A stretch of DNA of 18,125 nucleotides from Bdellovibrionales bacterium RBG_16_40_8 (GTDB lineage Bacteria > Bdellovibrionota > Bdellovibrionia > Bdellovibrionales > UBA1609), in the NCBI GenBank assembly GCA_001769925.1, contig MEPT01000066.1, positions 3,946 through 22,070 of the forward strand. Reading direction: 5' to 3'. Positions 7,493 to 15,046 of this stretch are shown here, piece after piece (the stretch's first letter is position 1; each line of letters opens with the position of its first letter). The translations under genes were made by a program, and so were the position numbers. Below the pieces are notes generated by a model. It saw only the letters and a program-made list of their open reading frames with translations. It ran no database searches and was not told the DNA's origin.

Positions 7493-8007
7493 TGACAATA
7501 GATATAAAAACCCACAAAACAGCTGACGATGTTATCATTGAGTTATCGAATGATTTGAGTGAGACTATGTCGCTACCTAATATAAAGCCTCTTTTATCTC
7601 AGCGGGTCATTTTCGAGTGTGAAAATATAAAATATATCAACTCAGAAGCCGTTCAGCTTTGGGCGCACTGGTTAAGTAAGCTTGATGAGAGAATACAAAT
7701 CGTTTTCAGAAAGACTCCGCCGCGTGTTGTAGACTATTTTAATATTATAGATGGTTTTTTACCGACATCGGCAACAGTTGAGTCATTTTTTGTGCCATAC
7801 GAATGTGAAAAATGCGAACATGTAGAGCTTTATCTTGCCCAACGCGGTAAAGACTATATAGACTCTTCGGCGGGTGAAGCAGTTCAAATAAATTTACCGA
7901 AAATTATCAATTGTCCTGGGTGCCAAGGTGCAATGGAATTAGGAATTTGGAAAGAAAAGTATTTAAAATTTTTAATAGTAAAATCTGGCTCTGGCGTTAC
8001 CACTTAA
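7492..8007 (+). CDS. STAS-like domain protein with C-terminal zinc-ribbon motif
   Basis: A 171-residue cytoplasmic protein with no signal peptide or membrane helix. Residues 1-95 look like a STAS/anti-sigma-antagonist fold: alternating short strands, then FECENIKYINSEAVQLWAHWL, which mirrors the strand-loop-helix carrying the phosphoserine in SpoIIAA-type proteins. Here the loop reads N50-S51-E52. Residues 100-171 hold two CxxC pairs, C105/C108 and C141/C144, a plausible zinc site with an unusually long 32-residue spacing. The start overlaps the beta-barrel stop (TAATG) and there is no ribosome-binding site, so translation probably depends on the upstream gene. RNase R follows after 7 nt. A signalling or protein-interaction role is inferred from the fold resemblance only; an unrelated metal-binding adaptor is possible. 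Confidence 0.7.
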   Translation: MTIDIKTHKTADDVIIELSNDLSETMSLPNIKPLLSQRVIFECENIKYINSEAVQLWAHWLSKLDERIQIVFRKTPPRVVDYFNIIDGFLPTSATVESFFVPYECEKCEHVELYLAQRGKDYIDSSAGEAVQINLPKIINCPGCQGAMELGIWKEKYLKFLIVKSGSGVTT

Positions 8008-8014
8008 ACTTATA

Positions 8015-10123
8015 ATGAAAAAACCGCACATACCGCTTAATAAAAAAATTGATGGTTCAGTAAAGCGTCATCCTGACGGGTACGGCTTTTTTATACCAGA
8101 CGATAGTGATATACCTGACGTTTATATTGCCAAACACTCTATGCATGGTGTGATGTCAAACGATCGTGTGCAAATACTAATTAAACGTGATGCCGGGCGC
8201 CCCCGTGGTGAGATTGTTAGTATTATTGAGCGAGACACAAAACAAGTTACTGGGCATTTAAAAAAAATAAATGCCACACAGGGTATATTGCATGACGATA
8301 GTTTCGCTTGGGGAGAAGATCTAAAGGTTGGCTGGTCTCTAAATTTAAAAGTTGAAGACAAAAACTGGGTCGTCGTGAAGATTACAAGTTATCCCGATTC
8401 TCTGCGTGGATTTCAAGGCCAGATAGAAAGTGTTATCGGAGATATTTCTGATCCGTTAACTGATAACGAGCGAGTGCTTTCGGTACAACACATACCGTTT
8501 AAATTTTCAGAAAAAGCAAGGGCCGAGGCTGAGCGGCTGCCACAAGACGTATCAGAAAGTGATTTTGTTGGGCGAAAAGATTTGCGCAGAAAAAATTTTA
8601 TTACCATCGACGGCAAAACGGCAAAAGATTTTGACGACGCAATATTTGTAGAAAAGATCCATCATGGATTTCGATTGTCGGTAGCTATCGCCGACGTTAG
8701 CCATTATGTAAGGCCAGGTACCGCAATAGATAAAGAAGCTTATGAGCGGGGCACAAGCACTTATTTTCCCAATTTTGTATCCCCGATGTTGCCAGAGGCT
8801 TTAAGTAACGAGCTGTGTTCGTTAAAACCTAAAGTCCCGCGACTGTCTTTGGTGGCAGAAATGGATTTTGATTTTAACGGTGAAATGAAGAGTTCAAAAT
8901 TTTACGAAGGGATAATACAAAGCCAAGCGCGTGTTACGTACGGCGAAGCACAAGAAATAGTTGATGGTGAAATACCAAGCCAACTTACGCATGTAAAAGA
9001 CGAAGTTCGTTGTGCCAGTGAGCTCGCGCATATATTAATGCAGCGTAGATTTAAAGAAGGCTCCCTTGATCTTGATATGCCAGAATCTACAGTTGAACTT
9101 AATGAGGCCGGCTTACCTGTTGACATTATTAAATCAGAACGCTTATTTGCACACCGGCTAATTGAAGAATTAATGCTTGCGGCGAATGTCGCAGTAGCCA
9201 AGCATTTTAACGCTAAAAATATTTCTGCAATTTTTCGTATACACGATTCTCCAAAAGAAGAAGCGCTCGTTACTCTTGAGAGATTTTTAAATGCTTTTGG
9301 GTATTACCGCAAGCTAAGTGACGGTCAGCTGCAAAAACGTCTTTCTCATGCGCTTAAAGAGTTTTCTGGTCTGCCGCAAGAGTCTGTCGTAAATATGCTA
9401 ACACTTCGTTCGATGAAACAGGCTAAATATAGCGCCCAAAATATTGGCCATTTTGGGTTGGGATTTAAGTTTTATACGCACTTTACTTCTCCTATACGTC
9501 GTTATCCAGATCTAATTGTTCATCGGTTACTAAAGGCATCACTAGGCATTAAGGGGTATTCACGAATTCATATGTCAGAGCTTGAAGAAGCAGGTTCTAT
9601 GCTAAGTGCTTGTGAGCAGCGCTCGGTTAAAGCTGAACGGCTAATTTTAGCTATTAAAAAGGCGCGATTTATGCACCAACATTTAGGCGATGAGTTTGAG
9701 GGCATGATAAGTTCAGTGACAAAATTCGGAGTATTTATTTCGTTGCGTAAATTTGATGTTGATGGGCTGCTACATATTGAGGAGCTGGGTGGTGATCACT
9801 TTAAATTTGATGAAGAAAATTTACGCTTAGTGGGTAAGCGTTCAGGACGCGCCTATTCAATTGGCGATATAATTCAAGTGCAGGTGGCGGCAGCAGATTA
9901 TCAGGCTGGCCGCATTGACTTTGTGCTCGCGAAAGGCGACAAAGCATCTGATGCTATTAAAAAGAAGAGCAAACCCCCTCAAGAACGCCGCCCGCATGAA
10001 AACAATCGTCGCAGTGTTCGCGAAGCACGGGTTTCAAGACATAATAGAAAAGACCAACCTGCGTCACCTCACAATTCTCGAGCGACTTCTGCCCGTCGGC
10101 GCAAGCGATCTAACAACGGCTGA
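8015..10123 (+). CDS. rnr: Ribonuclease R (RNB-family 3'-5' exoribonuclease)
   Basis: Processive exoribonuclease that degrades structured RNA in the cytoplasm. The order is: N-terminal OB/cold-shock domains (about 10-110, with HPDGYGFFIPD), the RNB catalytic domain (about 180-510), then an S1 domain (about 558-645, EFEGMISSVTKFGVFISL). The active site reads TIDGKTAKDFDDAI with Asp at 199, 205, 207 and 208, the spacing of the four metal-binding Asp of E. coli RNase R. At 702 residues it is about 110 shorter than the E. coli enzyme because the N-terminal helix-turn-helix domain is absent. The last 60 or so residues are a basic, low-complexity tail. Its final 42 codons lie in the overlap with ubiB, in another frame. 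No ribosome-binding site is seen before ATG 8015, 7 nt after the previous stop. Confidence 0.96.
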   Translation: MKKPHIPLNKKIDGSVKRHPDGYGFFIPDDSDIPDVYIAKHSMHGVMSNDRVQILIKRDAGRPRGEIVSIIERDTKQVTGHLKKINATQGILHDDSFAWGEDLKVGWSLNLKVEDKNWVVVKITSYPDSLRGFQGQIESVIGDISDPLTDNERVLSVQHIPFKFSEKARAEAERLPQDVSESDFVGRKDLRRKNFITIDGKTAKDFDDAIFVEKIHHGFRLSVAIADVSHYVRPGTAIDKEAYERGTSTYFPNFVSPMLPEALSNELCSLKPKVPRLSLVAEMDFDFNGEMKSSKFYEGIIQSQARVTYGEAQEIVDGEIPSQLTHVKDEVRCASELAHILMQRRFKEGSLDLDMPESTVELNEAGLPVDIIKSERLFAHRLIEELMLAANVAVAKHFNAKNISAIFRIHDSPKEEALVTLERFLNAFGYYRKLSDGQLQKRLSHALKEFSGLPQESVVNMLTLRSMKQAKYSAQNIGHFGLGFKFYTHFTSPIRRYPDLIVHRLLKASLGIKGYSRIHMSELEEAGSMLSACEQRSVKAERLILAIKKARFMHQHLGDEFEGMISSVTKFGVFISLRKFDVDGLLHIEELGGDHFKFDEENLRLVGKRSGRAYSIGDIIQVQVAAADYQAGRIDFVLAKGDKASDAIKKKSKPPQERRPHENNRRSVREARVSRHNRKDQPASPHNSRATSARRRKRSNNG

Positions 10124-11612
10124 ACGTCTACGAAGTGCCTTCGAAGAACTTGGGCCCACTTTTATAAAACTAGGACAACTTCTTGCAACTCGTCCAGATT
10201 TAATACCAGAAGAATATACATCAGAATTTAGTAAGTTTCACGATCGTGTTACGCCGCTATCATATTCTGATATAGAAAAAGAATTAAAGAGCCATTTTAG
10301 CTCGAAAATAGAGAGTATTTTTTCTTCATTTGATCGCGAGGCACTCGCTGCTGGCAGCATTGCGCAGGTGCATTTGGCACGCTTAAAAAATGGCGAGCGC
10401 GTTGTCGTAAAAGTGCAGCGGCCAAGGGTTGCCGATACTATTCGAGAAGACGTAGGTGTTCTTTATTTTTTAGCGGGCCTACTTGAGAAATACGTACCAG
10501 AAGCAAAGATATTTAATCCGTTAGCGGTAGTTGACGAATTTGCGCGCACACTAGATTTTGAAACTAATTTTGTGATTGAAGCAAATAATATTCGTAGGTT
10601 TCAAGAGAATTTTATTAAAGAACCAAATATTAAGATTCCAAAAGTATATGATGAGTTTTCTGGTCGAAAAGTTCTGGTACTTGAAGAACTTGAAGGAATC
10701 CCGCTTAGTCAAAAAAATGCACTTGATCAAGAGGGCATTAATCCAGAATCTGTATTACGTACGGGTTTACGCTGTTATTTAAAAATGGTATTTACTGATG
10801 GGCTTTTTCACGGTGATTTGCATGCAGGCAATATGTTTGTTTTACCGAACAATCGTATAGGTCTTATTGATTTCGGGGTAATTGGGCGACTTAATCGAAA
10901 AACCCAAGGTGCTATTGCCAATATGTTTGTGGCACTAGCTAGCGAAGACTATGACCGTTTTGCGTATGAGTACATTGACCTTGCTCCATATACAGATCAA
11001 GTAGATGTAGATCTATTCGCCCGCGATTTGCGTGATATGATCGCCCCATACTATGGGTTAACGTTAAAGCATGTTAACGTCGGTAAACTGATGATGAATT
11101 CTGCGGCACTAGCATCACGTTATGGCTTGCGGCTACCGCCTGAGTTAATAATGTTTTGTAAATCGATAATTTCTATCGAGGGTATGGGCCGGGTTATCAT
11201 GAAGGATTTTAACTTTCTTATTTATGCGCTTGAGTTTGCGGCTGAACTTGTACAATCACGCGCTGAGCCCACAAAAATTCTGCGAGATATTTCATCTGTT
11301 GGGCGCGATGTAAATTCGCTGATGGCTTCTTTGCCTAGGCAAATAAAACAAATTATGCTCAGGCTTTCATCTCCAGATTTCGTATTAAAAACGCAAATTC
11401 ATGAAATTGAAAATTTACGTGTGACTACAAAAAATGCAGCTAACACAATGTTTTTAGGTGTCATAGTTGCAAGTCTTGTGCTTAGTGCCGCTATTTTGCA
11501 TATTTGGGATCAAGGCCCAACGATCGCTGGCATGTCAGCCATTAGTGTAATAAACTATGTGCTTGCCATAATGCTAGCCGGCCTGGCGTTTATTAATTAT
11601 TTAAAAAAGTAG
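9996..11612 (+). CDS. ubiB: UbiB/ABC1/ADCK-family atypical kinase
   Basis: Membrane-associated protein-kinase-like ATPase, generally needed for ubiquinone biosynthesis or lipid homeostasis. The protein has 538 residues. The family's invariant KxGQ region is present (ELGPTFIKLGQLLATRPDLIP), then the Ala-rich nucleotide loop AAGSIAQVHLARL, the VVVKVQRP lysine, the catalytic HGDLHAGN and the metal-binding LIDFG. Two hydrophobic segments at the C-terminus (MFLGVIVASLVLSAAIL and YVLAIMLAGLAFI) anchor it in the inner membrane. I chose ATG 9996 because the sequence just after it, IVAVFAKHGFQDIIEK, matches the usual family N-terminus. This puts 128 nt inside the end of rnr. An in-frame ATG at 9951 is possible but adds no conserved sequence. 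No ribosome-binding site is clear, so expression is probably tied to rnr translation. The ubiquinone role is inferred from the family. Confidence 0.92.
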   Translation: MKTIVAVFAKHGFQDIIEKTNLRHLTILERLLPVGASDLTTAERLRSAFEELGPTFIKLGQLLATRPDLIPEEYTSEFSKFHDRVTPLSYSDIEKELKSHFSSKIESIFSSFDREALAAGSIAQVHLARLKNGERVVVKVQRPRVADTIREDVGVLYFLAGLLEKYVPEAKIFNPLAVVDEFARTLDFETNFVIEANNIRRFQENFIKEPNIKIPKVYDEFSGRKVLVLEELEGIPLSQKNALDQEGINPESVLRTGLRCYLKMVFTDGLFHGDLHAGNMFVLPNNRIGLIDFGVIGRLNRKTQGAIANMFVALASEDYDRFAYEYIDLAPYTDQVDVDLFARDLRDMIAPYYGLTLKHVNVGKLMMNSAALASRYGLRLPPELIMFCKSIISIEGMGRVIMKDFNFLIYALEFAAELVQSRAEPTKILRDISSVGRDVNSLMASLPRQIKQIMLRLSSPDFVLKTQIHEIENLRVTTKNAANTMFLGVIVASLVLSAAILHIWDQGPTIAGMSAISVINYVLAIMLAGLAFINYLKK

Positions 11613-11657
11613 CCAAAATAAAATTTGCGATAACAAATTCTTATGAGTCTTCAAAAC

Positions 11658-11694
11658 ATCTCTAGCTATAACTAGCTGAAACTATAGAGATTTT
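11658..11694 (+). terminator. Weak hairpin with short T run after ubiB
   Basis: ATCTCTA (11658-11664) pairs with TAGAGAT (11685-11691) across a 20-nt loop, followed by TTTT. A smaller hairpin, AATTTG/CAAATT (11622-11639), lies closer to the ubiB stop. Both are A+T-rich, so they would terminate weakly if at all. The 184-nt gap they sit in is the first real break in the plus-strand gene set. Confidence 0.25.
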
Positions 11695-11781
11695 GCTTAA
11701 AATCAGTAAAAAAATTACACGATTCATTTGCTAATACATTAAATATTTTCTGCTCTGCTACCATGGCCAAACTTAATGTCT

Positions 11782-11788
11782 GGGAGGG
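11782..11788 (+). promoter_or_regulatory. Strong ribosome-binding site of the protease gene
   Basis: GGGAGGG lies 8 nt before ATG 11797 and fixes the start at the beginning of the signal peptide. With the 184-nt gap upstream it suggests that the protease gene is translated independently, unlike the coupled genes before it. Confidence 0.65.
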
Positions 11789-11796
11789 TAAAGTAA

Positions 11797-13680
11797 ATGC
11801 GCCATTTTATAATAGTTCTCGTAATCTCTTTACAAATTATAAGTTTCGCTACTTTTGCTGGCAATACGAAAACGAATGATTCGAAAGCCTGTAGCGAATT
11901 ACTTTCAGAAATACAAAAACCAGAAGTTGTAATTTTATCTTTTGCCCTGGCAAACCATCAAAGTGTGCATAAATTAAGTTTAGAGCAAACACAGCAGGCT
12001 GTTGTTGAATTTATAAATATTATAGATCCAATGTCGCTTACGTTATTACAGAATGAATTTGAATTACTGTCGAATCTCTCAGCTCCAGAGCTTAGTGAAA
12101 TTGATAATGAAACTTTCAGGTCAACAAAGCGCGATATATTTCAAATGATTCTTTACGACTCTATAGCGAGATACAATCATCTCATAGCTAAATTTTCTAA
12201 GAATATTGAATATAGAAAAAAAGTATTTCTACGCGCACGAGAAATCGCAAGTAAATCAAATCAAAAAAATAACATTGATCTAATAATAGAAAAGCGACCC
12301 TCAACTATTCAAGAAGCTGAAGATAAATTTATTGATATTATGGCAATAACTATGCTGCAAATAGAATCTACTAATATATCTGAGCGTCATGCGTTTGTAT
12401 TAGCTATACGTGAAATGCGCTCAACTATTTGGCGTTTAGCAACAGAGCTAGATGAGCAAAATATACCGCTTACTATTGCAAAATCCTATATAAAAACTTT
12501 AGATCCGCACTCTGATTTTCATTTATTACATGAGTCGGCTGATCTTATCAGAAGAATGTCGTCTGATTATGTTGGCGTTGGGCTTTCTAGAGCCGCCGAT
12601 ATCAAGGGCTATCGAATTATAGATCTGGTGCCAAATGGCGCGGCTGCTGAAGCTGGGCTTAAGGTAGGTGACATTATTACTCATGTCACTAGTCCTGAAA
12701 TAAAAAAACGGCTATCTGAAAATAATAAAAGTTCTTCGTGGATTTGGTTAAGAAATATTTCATCTGACTCAGCTGTTAATATATTTGCGGGTAAAGAAAA
12801 TTCAGAAATTAATTTACGTGTATTACGTGATAATATTACATTCGACGTTAGCTTAAAGCGAAAAAGAATCGAACTTGCTTCTTCGCGAATTCAGGTTGAA
12901 GTTGTTGATTCTCCAGGCGGCCCACTTGCACGAGTTAGCTTTGATGCATTTTACCACGAGGTGAGTAATGATTTGCGAAAGGCACTTAGCGAAGTTTTGA
13001 GCAAAAATAATATAGTTGGGGTAGCGCTAGATTTGCGAAACAATGGCGGTGGCGTAGTTGACGAAGTACCTAAAATACTAGGGCTTTTTATTGCAGATGA
13101 CGGTGCGGCAATCACAAGTGTAGACAAAGACAATAAAAAAGAAACTTTGCCAATTGATCATTCTCAACCTGTTCTATGGGGTGGGCCTTTAGTGGTTGTA
13201 ACAAATTCTTTTTCGGCAAGTGCATCTGAATCTTTGGCGGGGGCATTTCAAGACTACGATCGCGCTATTATTATAGGTAATAAAACATCTTACGGCAAAG
13301 GCAGCATGCAATCGGTTATGTCTGTTGGCGAGGGTCTTTTAATGAGACTAACTACAGGATTAGTATTTACTCCATCAGGTCGTAGTGCGCAAAAAACTGG
13401 AATAGTCTCTGATATTATACTGCCATATGAAGTAAGTAGACCGATGAAGTTTGAAAGAGATTATGCGGGTGTTTTATCAGCTGCCCTTATTGAGAATTTT
13501 ATGGGGGATGGAGCTATTTCGATCTCAAATAAAGGTAAAGTCATTGAGGACCTAAGTACAAAATCACAATTTAGGCGCTCTAGATTGAAAAATGCAAAGT
13601 CGTCATCAGCGGCGTTTGATAAAAATACAGAGGAAATTTTTCAAATTCTTCAGGACTTAATAGCAGCTCTTAAACCCTAA
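11797..13680 (+). CDS. Carboxyl-terminal processing (tail-specific) protease, S41 family, exported
   Basis: Periplasmic serine protease that trims or degrades envelope proteins from their C-terminus. The 627-residue protein has a signal peptide (about 1-21, IIVLVISLQIISFATFA), an N-terminal helical domain ending in TLDPHSDFHLL (the Prc DPHS/T signature), a PDZ domain at about 258-355 (YVGVGLS to AEAGLKVGDIITHV), and an S41 catalytic core at about 370-550. The predicted Ser-Lys dyad is Ser475 in SFSASASES and Lys501 in YGKGSMQS; DLRNNGGG and FTPSGRSAQ are also present. Overall it is closer to Gram-negative Prc than to short CtpA proteins, though slightly shorter than E. coli Prc. It stands between the ubiB group and the motor operon, with 184-nt and about 190-nt gaps. 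The substrates are unknown; neighbouring envelope proteins are candidates only by position. Confidence 0.93.
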   Translation: MRHFIIVLVISLQIISFATFAGNTKTNDSKACSELLSEIQKPEVVILSFALANHQSVHKLSLEQTQQAVVEFINIIDPMSLTLLQNEFELLSNLSAPELSEIDNETFRSTKRDIFQMILYDSIARYNHLIAKFSKNIEYRKKVFLRAREIASKSNQKNNIDLIIEKRPSTIQEAEDKFIDIMAITMLQIESTNISERHAFVLAIREMRSTIWRLATELDEQNIPLTIAKSYIKTLDPHSDFHLLHESADLIRRMSSDYVGVGLSRAADIKGYRIIDLVPNGAAAEAGLKVGDIITHVTSPEIKKRLSENNKSSSWIWLRNISSDSAVNIFAGKENSEINLRVLRDNITFDVSLKRKRIELASSRIQVEVVDSPGGPLARVSFDAFYHEVSNDLRKALSEVLSKNNIVGVALDLRNNGGGVVDEVPKILGLFIADDGAAITSVDKDNKKETLPIDHSQPVLWGGPLVVVTNSFSASASESLAGAFQDYDRAIIIGNKTSYGKGSMQSVMSVGEGLLMRLTTGLVFTPSGRSAQKTGIVSDIILPYEVSRPMKFERDYAGVLSAALIENFMGDGAISISNKGKVIEDLSTKSQFRRSRLKNAKSSSAAFDKNTEEIFQILQDLIAALKP

Positions 13681-13806
13681 TGGGGCCGCAAATTGAGTCA
13701 CTACTCTGTAGATAGTTCCATTTGATTTGTCTAAAAACCAAACAGTGACCATTTTATCGTGGCACCATACTTGCGCACAATATTGTACGAATTTGTATCA
13801 GACGGC

Positions 13807-13829
13807 GTTGTGACAGTTTCTGTCATAAC
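13807..13829. promoter_or_regulatory. Near-perfect 23-bp palindrome upstream of the motor operon
   Basis: The arms GTTGTGACAG and CTGTCATAAC flank a central TTT. Nine of ten positions are complementary and the tenth is a G-T pair. The site ends 45 nt before ATG 13875. It is compact enough for a dimeric repressor or activator site, and as RNA it would form a short 5'-leader hairpin. It is not followed by a T run good enough for a terminator (only TTTTT after AAC). No clear -35/-10 pair was found around it. Confidence 0.4.
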
Positions 13830-13860
13830 TTTTTGAAAAATATATCTGACAACTACTTTA

Positions 13861-13866
13861 AAGGAG
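13861..13866 (+). promoter_or_regulatory. Ribosome-binding site deciding the TolQ-like start
   Basis: AAGGAG lies 8 nt before ATG 13875. It favours this ATG over a TTG at 13833, which would extend the frame by 14 residues without family resemblance. Confidence 0.7.
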
Positions 13867-13874
13867 CAAGCGCT

Positions 13875-14570
13875 ATGGTTACACAAATGAGCTTTATAAC
13901 TGAAATTACCAAGGCTTTCAGCGAAGGGGGTGTCTGGATGTACGCCATCCTAGGAGTACAAATCGCCTCAATCGCAATTATAGCAGAGCGCGCTTTTGCG
14001 CTTTATATGATAAATAAAAAAAATCAAAAGAAAATTATACGTAATTTTGAAGATGATATTAGACGTGGTGAGCTTGAGCTAGCTGTTAAAAATGCCAGCG
14101 GCTTGGCGAATTCAGAGCCTATTGCTGCAGTTGTTCTTGCTGGTGCCATGGCGGCTAAAAATATGGGCGGTCGTGACGAAATTCAAGCAAAAATGGATGA
14201 GGTTCTAGCTGTTGAAAATGCTAAGCTTGGGCGACGTACTGGTTTTCTCGCAATGCTTGGTAACGTAAGCACTCTTCTTGGTTTATTAGGAACTATTATT
14301 GGTCTTATTAATGCGTTTGCGTCTGTGGCTAATCTTAATGCAGCCGAAAAATCAATTTTATTAACTAAAGGCGTTGCTTTGGCCATGAACACTACTGCAT
14401 ATGGGCTTATTACGGCTATCCCGGCTTTAGTAATGTACGCTGTTTTGACTAATCGAACTAATCATCTTCAAGAAGATTTAAATCAAGCAGCTTTAAAAGT
14501 GTTCAATTGGCTAAGCTTTAATTATGAAGCTATCCCAGGCCGAACAGTACGACCACAAAAGAGTGTTTAA
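13875..14570 (+). CDS. TolQ/ExbB/MotA-family proton-channel protein (AglR-like)
   Basis: Inner-membrane stator subunit that, with ExbD/TolR-type rods, turns proton flow into mechanical work in the envelope. The protein has 231 residues. It has one membrane segment near the N-terminus (about 18-45), a cytoplasmic loop (46-122), and two more helices at about 124-150 and 165-192. The family core is clear: VSTLLGLLGTIIGLI (131-144) and GVALAMNTTAYGLITAIPAL (166-185). Thr140 and Thr174 match the channel-lining Thr of ExbB/TolQ. The Glu that precedes the second Thr in ExbB (Glu176 in E. coli) aligns with Leu169 here. The next gene starts immediately after the stop (TAAGTG). One TolQ-like plus two TolR-like subunits is the composition of the myxobacterial AglRQS gliding motor, so an Agl-type role is more likely than TonB or Tol service. 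That is inference from gene content. Confidence 0.92.
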   Translation: MVTQMSFITEITKAFSEGGVWMYAILGVQIASIAIIAERAFALYMINKKNQKKIIRNFEDDIRRGELELAVKNASGLANSEPIAAVVLAGAMAAKNMGGRDEIQAKMDEVLAVENAKLGRRTGFLAMLGNVSTLLGLLGTIIGLINAFASVANLNAAEKSILLTKGVALAMNTTAYGLITAIPALVMYAVLTNRTNHLQEDLNQAALKVFNWLSFNYEAIPGRTVRPQKSV

Positions 14571-15026
14571 GTGGAAAAAGAAAAAAGTTTAGATTTTGAA
14601 GTTAATTTGATGCCGATGATCTCTATTTTGGCGGTTTGCATTTGCTTTTTGCTTTTAACTGGCGTGTGGGTTCATGTAGGGACACTAAATTTATCACAGG
14701 CGGTTGGCACAGAAGTACCGTTAGGTGCGAGCGAAAACCCTACGGCACTTTGGGTACGTTTTGAAAACGATAGCTCAGTACAAGTTAGTGTTAAAAATGG
14801 TAAAGATCTAAACGAAAATATAAAAGTTATTACAATTCAACATTTAGACAGGCATGTAAACGCACGCGATATTGAGCGGTTTGCAAAAAACATAAAGGTA
14901 GCTATGCCACAACTCAATGTGGCTTTGATTTTACCAGCAGCTAATTCTTCGTATGAAGATATTGTTGCCGTTATGGATCGGTTAAAAAAGCAAGATATAA
15001 CCAATATAGGCATTGCCCCGCTTTAA
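14571..15026 (+). CDS. ExbD/TolR-like protein A, lacking the membrane Asp
   Basis: A 151-residue stator rod with a short cytoplasmic tail, one membrane helix (about 14-34, MPMISILAVCICFLLLTGVW) and a periplasmic domain ending in VAVMDRLKKQDITNIGIAPL, the usual ExbD/TolR C-terminal strand-helix-strand. In ExbD and TolR the helix begins P-x-x-D and the Asp carries protons; here the same position is Ser18 (P15-M-I-S18). Otherwise the helix is ordinary. It begins with GTG at 14571 directly after the TolQ-like stop, with no spacer and only a weak purine stretch upstream, so it is almost certainly coupled to that gene. An AglQ/AglS-type role is inferred from context. It could be a non-protonatable partner of the second ExbD-like protein in a mixed dimer. 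Confidence 0.88.
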   Translation: MEKEKSLDFEVNLMPMISILAVCICFLLLTGVWVHVGTLNLSQAVGTEVPLGASENPTALWVRFENDSSVQVSVKNGKDLNENIKVITIQHLDRHVNARDIERFAKNIKVAMPQLNVALILPAANSSYEDIVAVMDRLKKQDITNIGIAPL

Positions 15027-15046
15027 GTATTTATATGGAGTAGCAG

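Noticed and set aside
9915..9995. Longer ubiB reading starting within rnr at 9915 or 9951
   Set aside because: The added residues are not family-like and no ribosome-binding site supports them; conserved UbiB sequence starts just after ATG 9996.
13777..13786. ACAATATTGT palindrome between the protease gene and the motor operon
   Set aside because: A 10-bp A+T-rich palindrome is expected by chance in this composition and it does not extend outward; the 13807-13829 repeat is much stronger.
13833..13874. TTG start for the TolQ-like gene
   Set aside because: ATG 13875 has AAGGAG at ideal spacing; the TTG has no such site and the extra residues are not conserved-looking.
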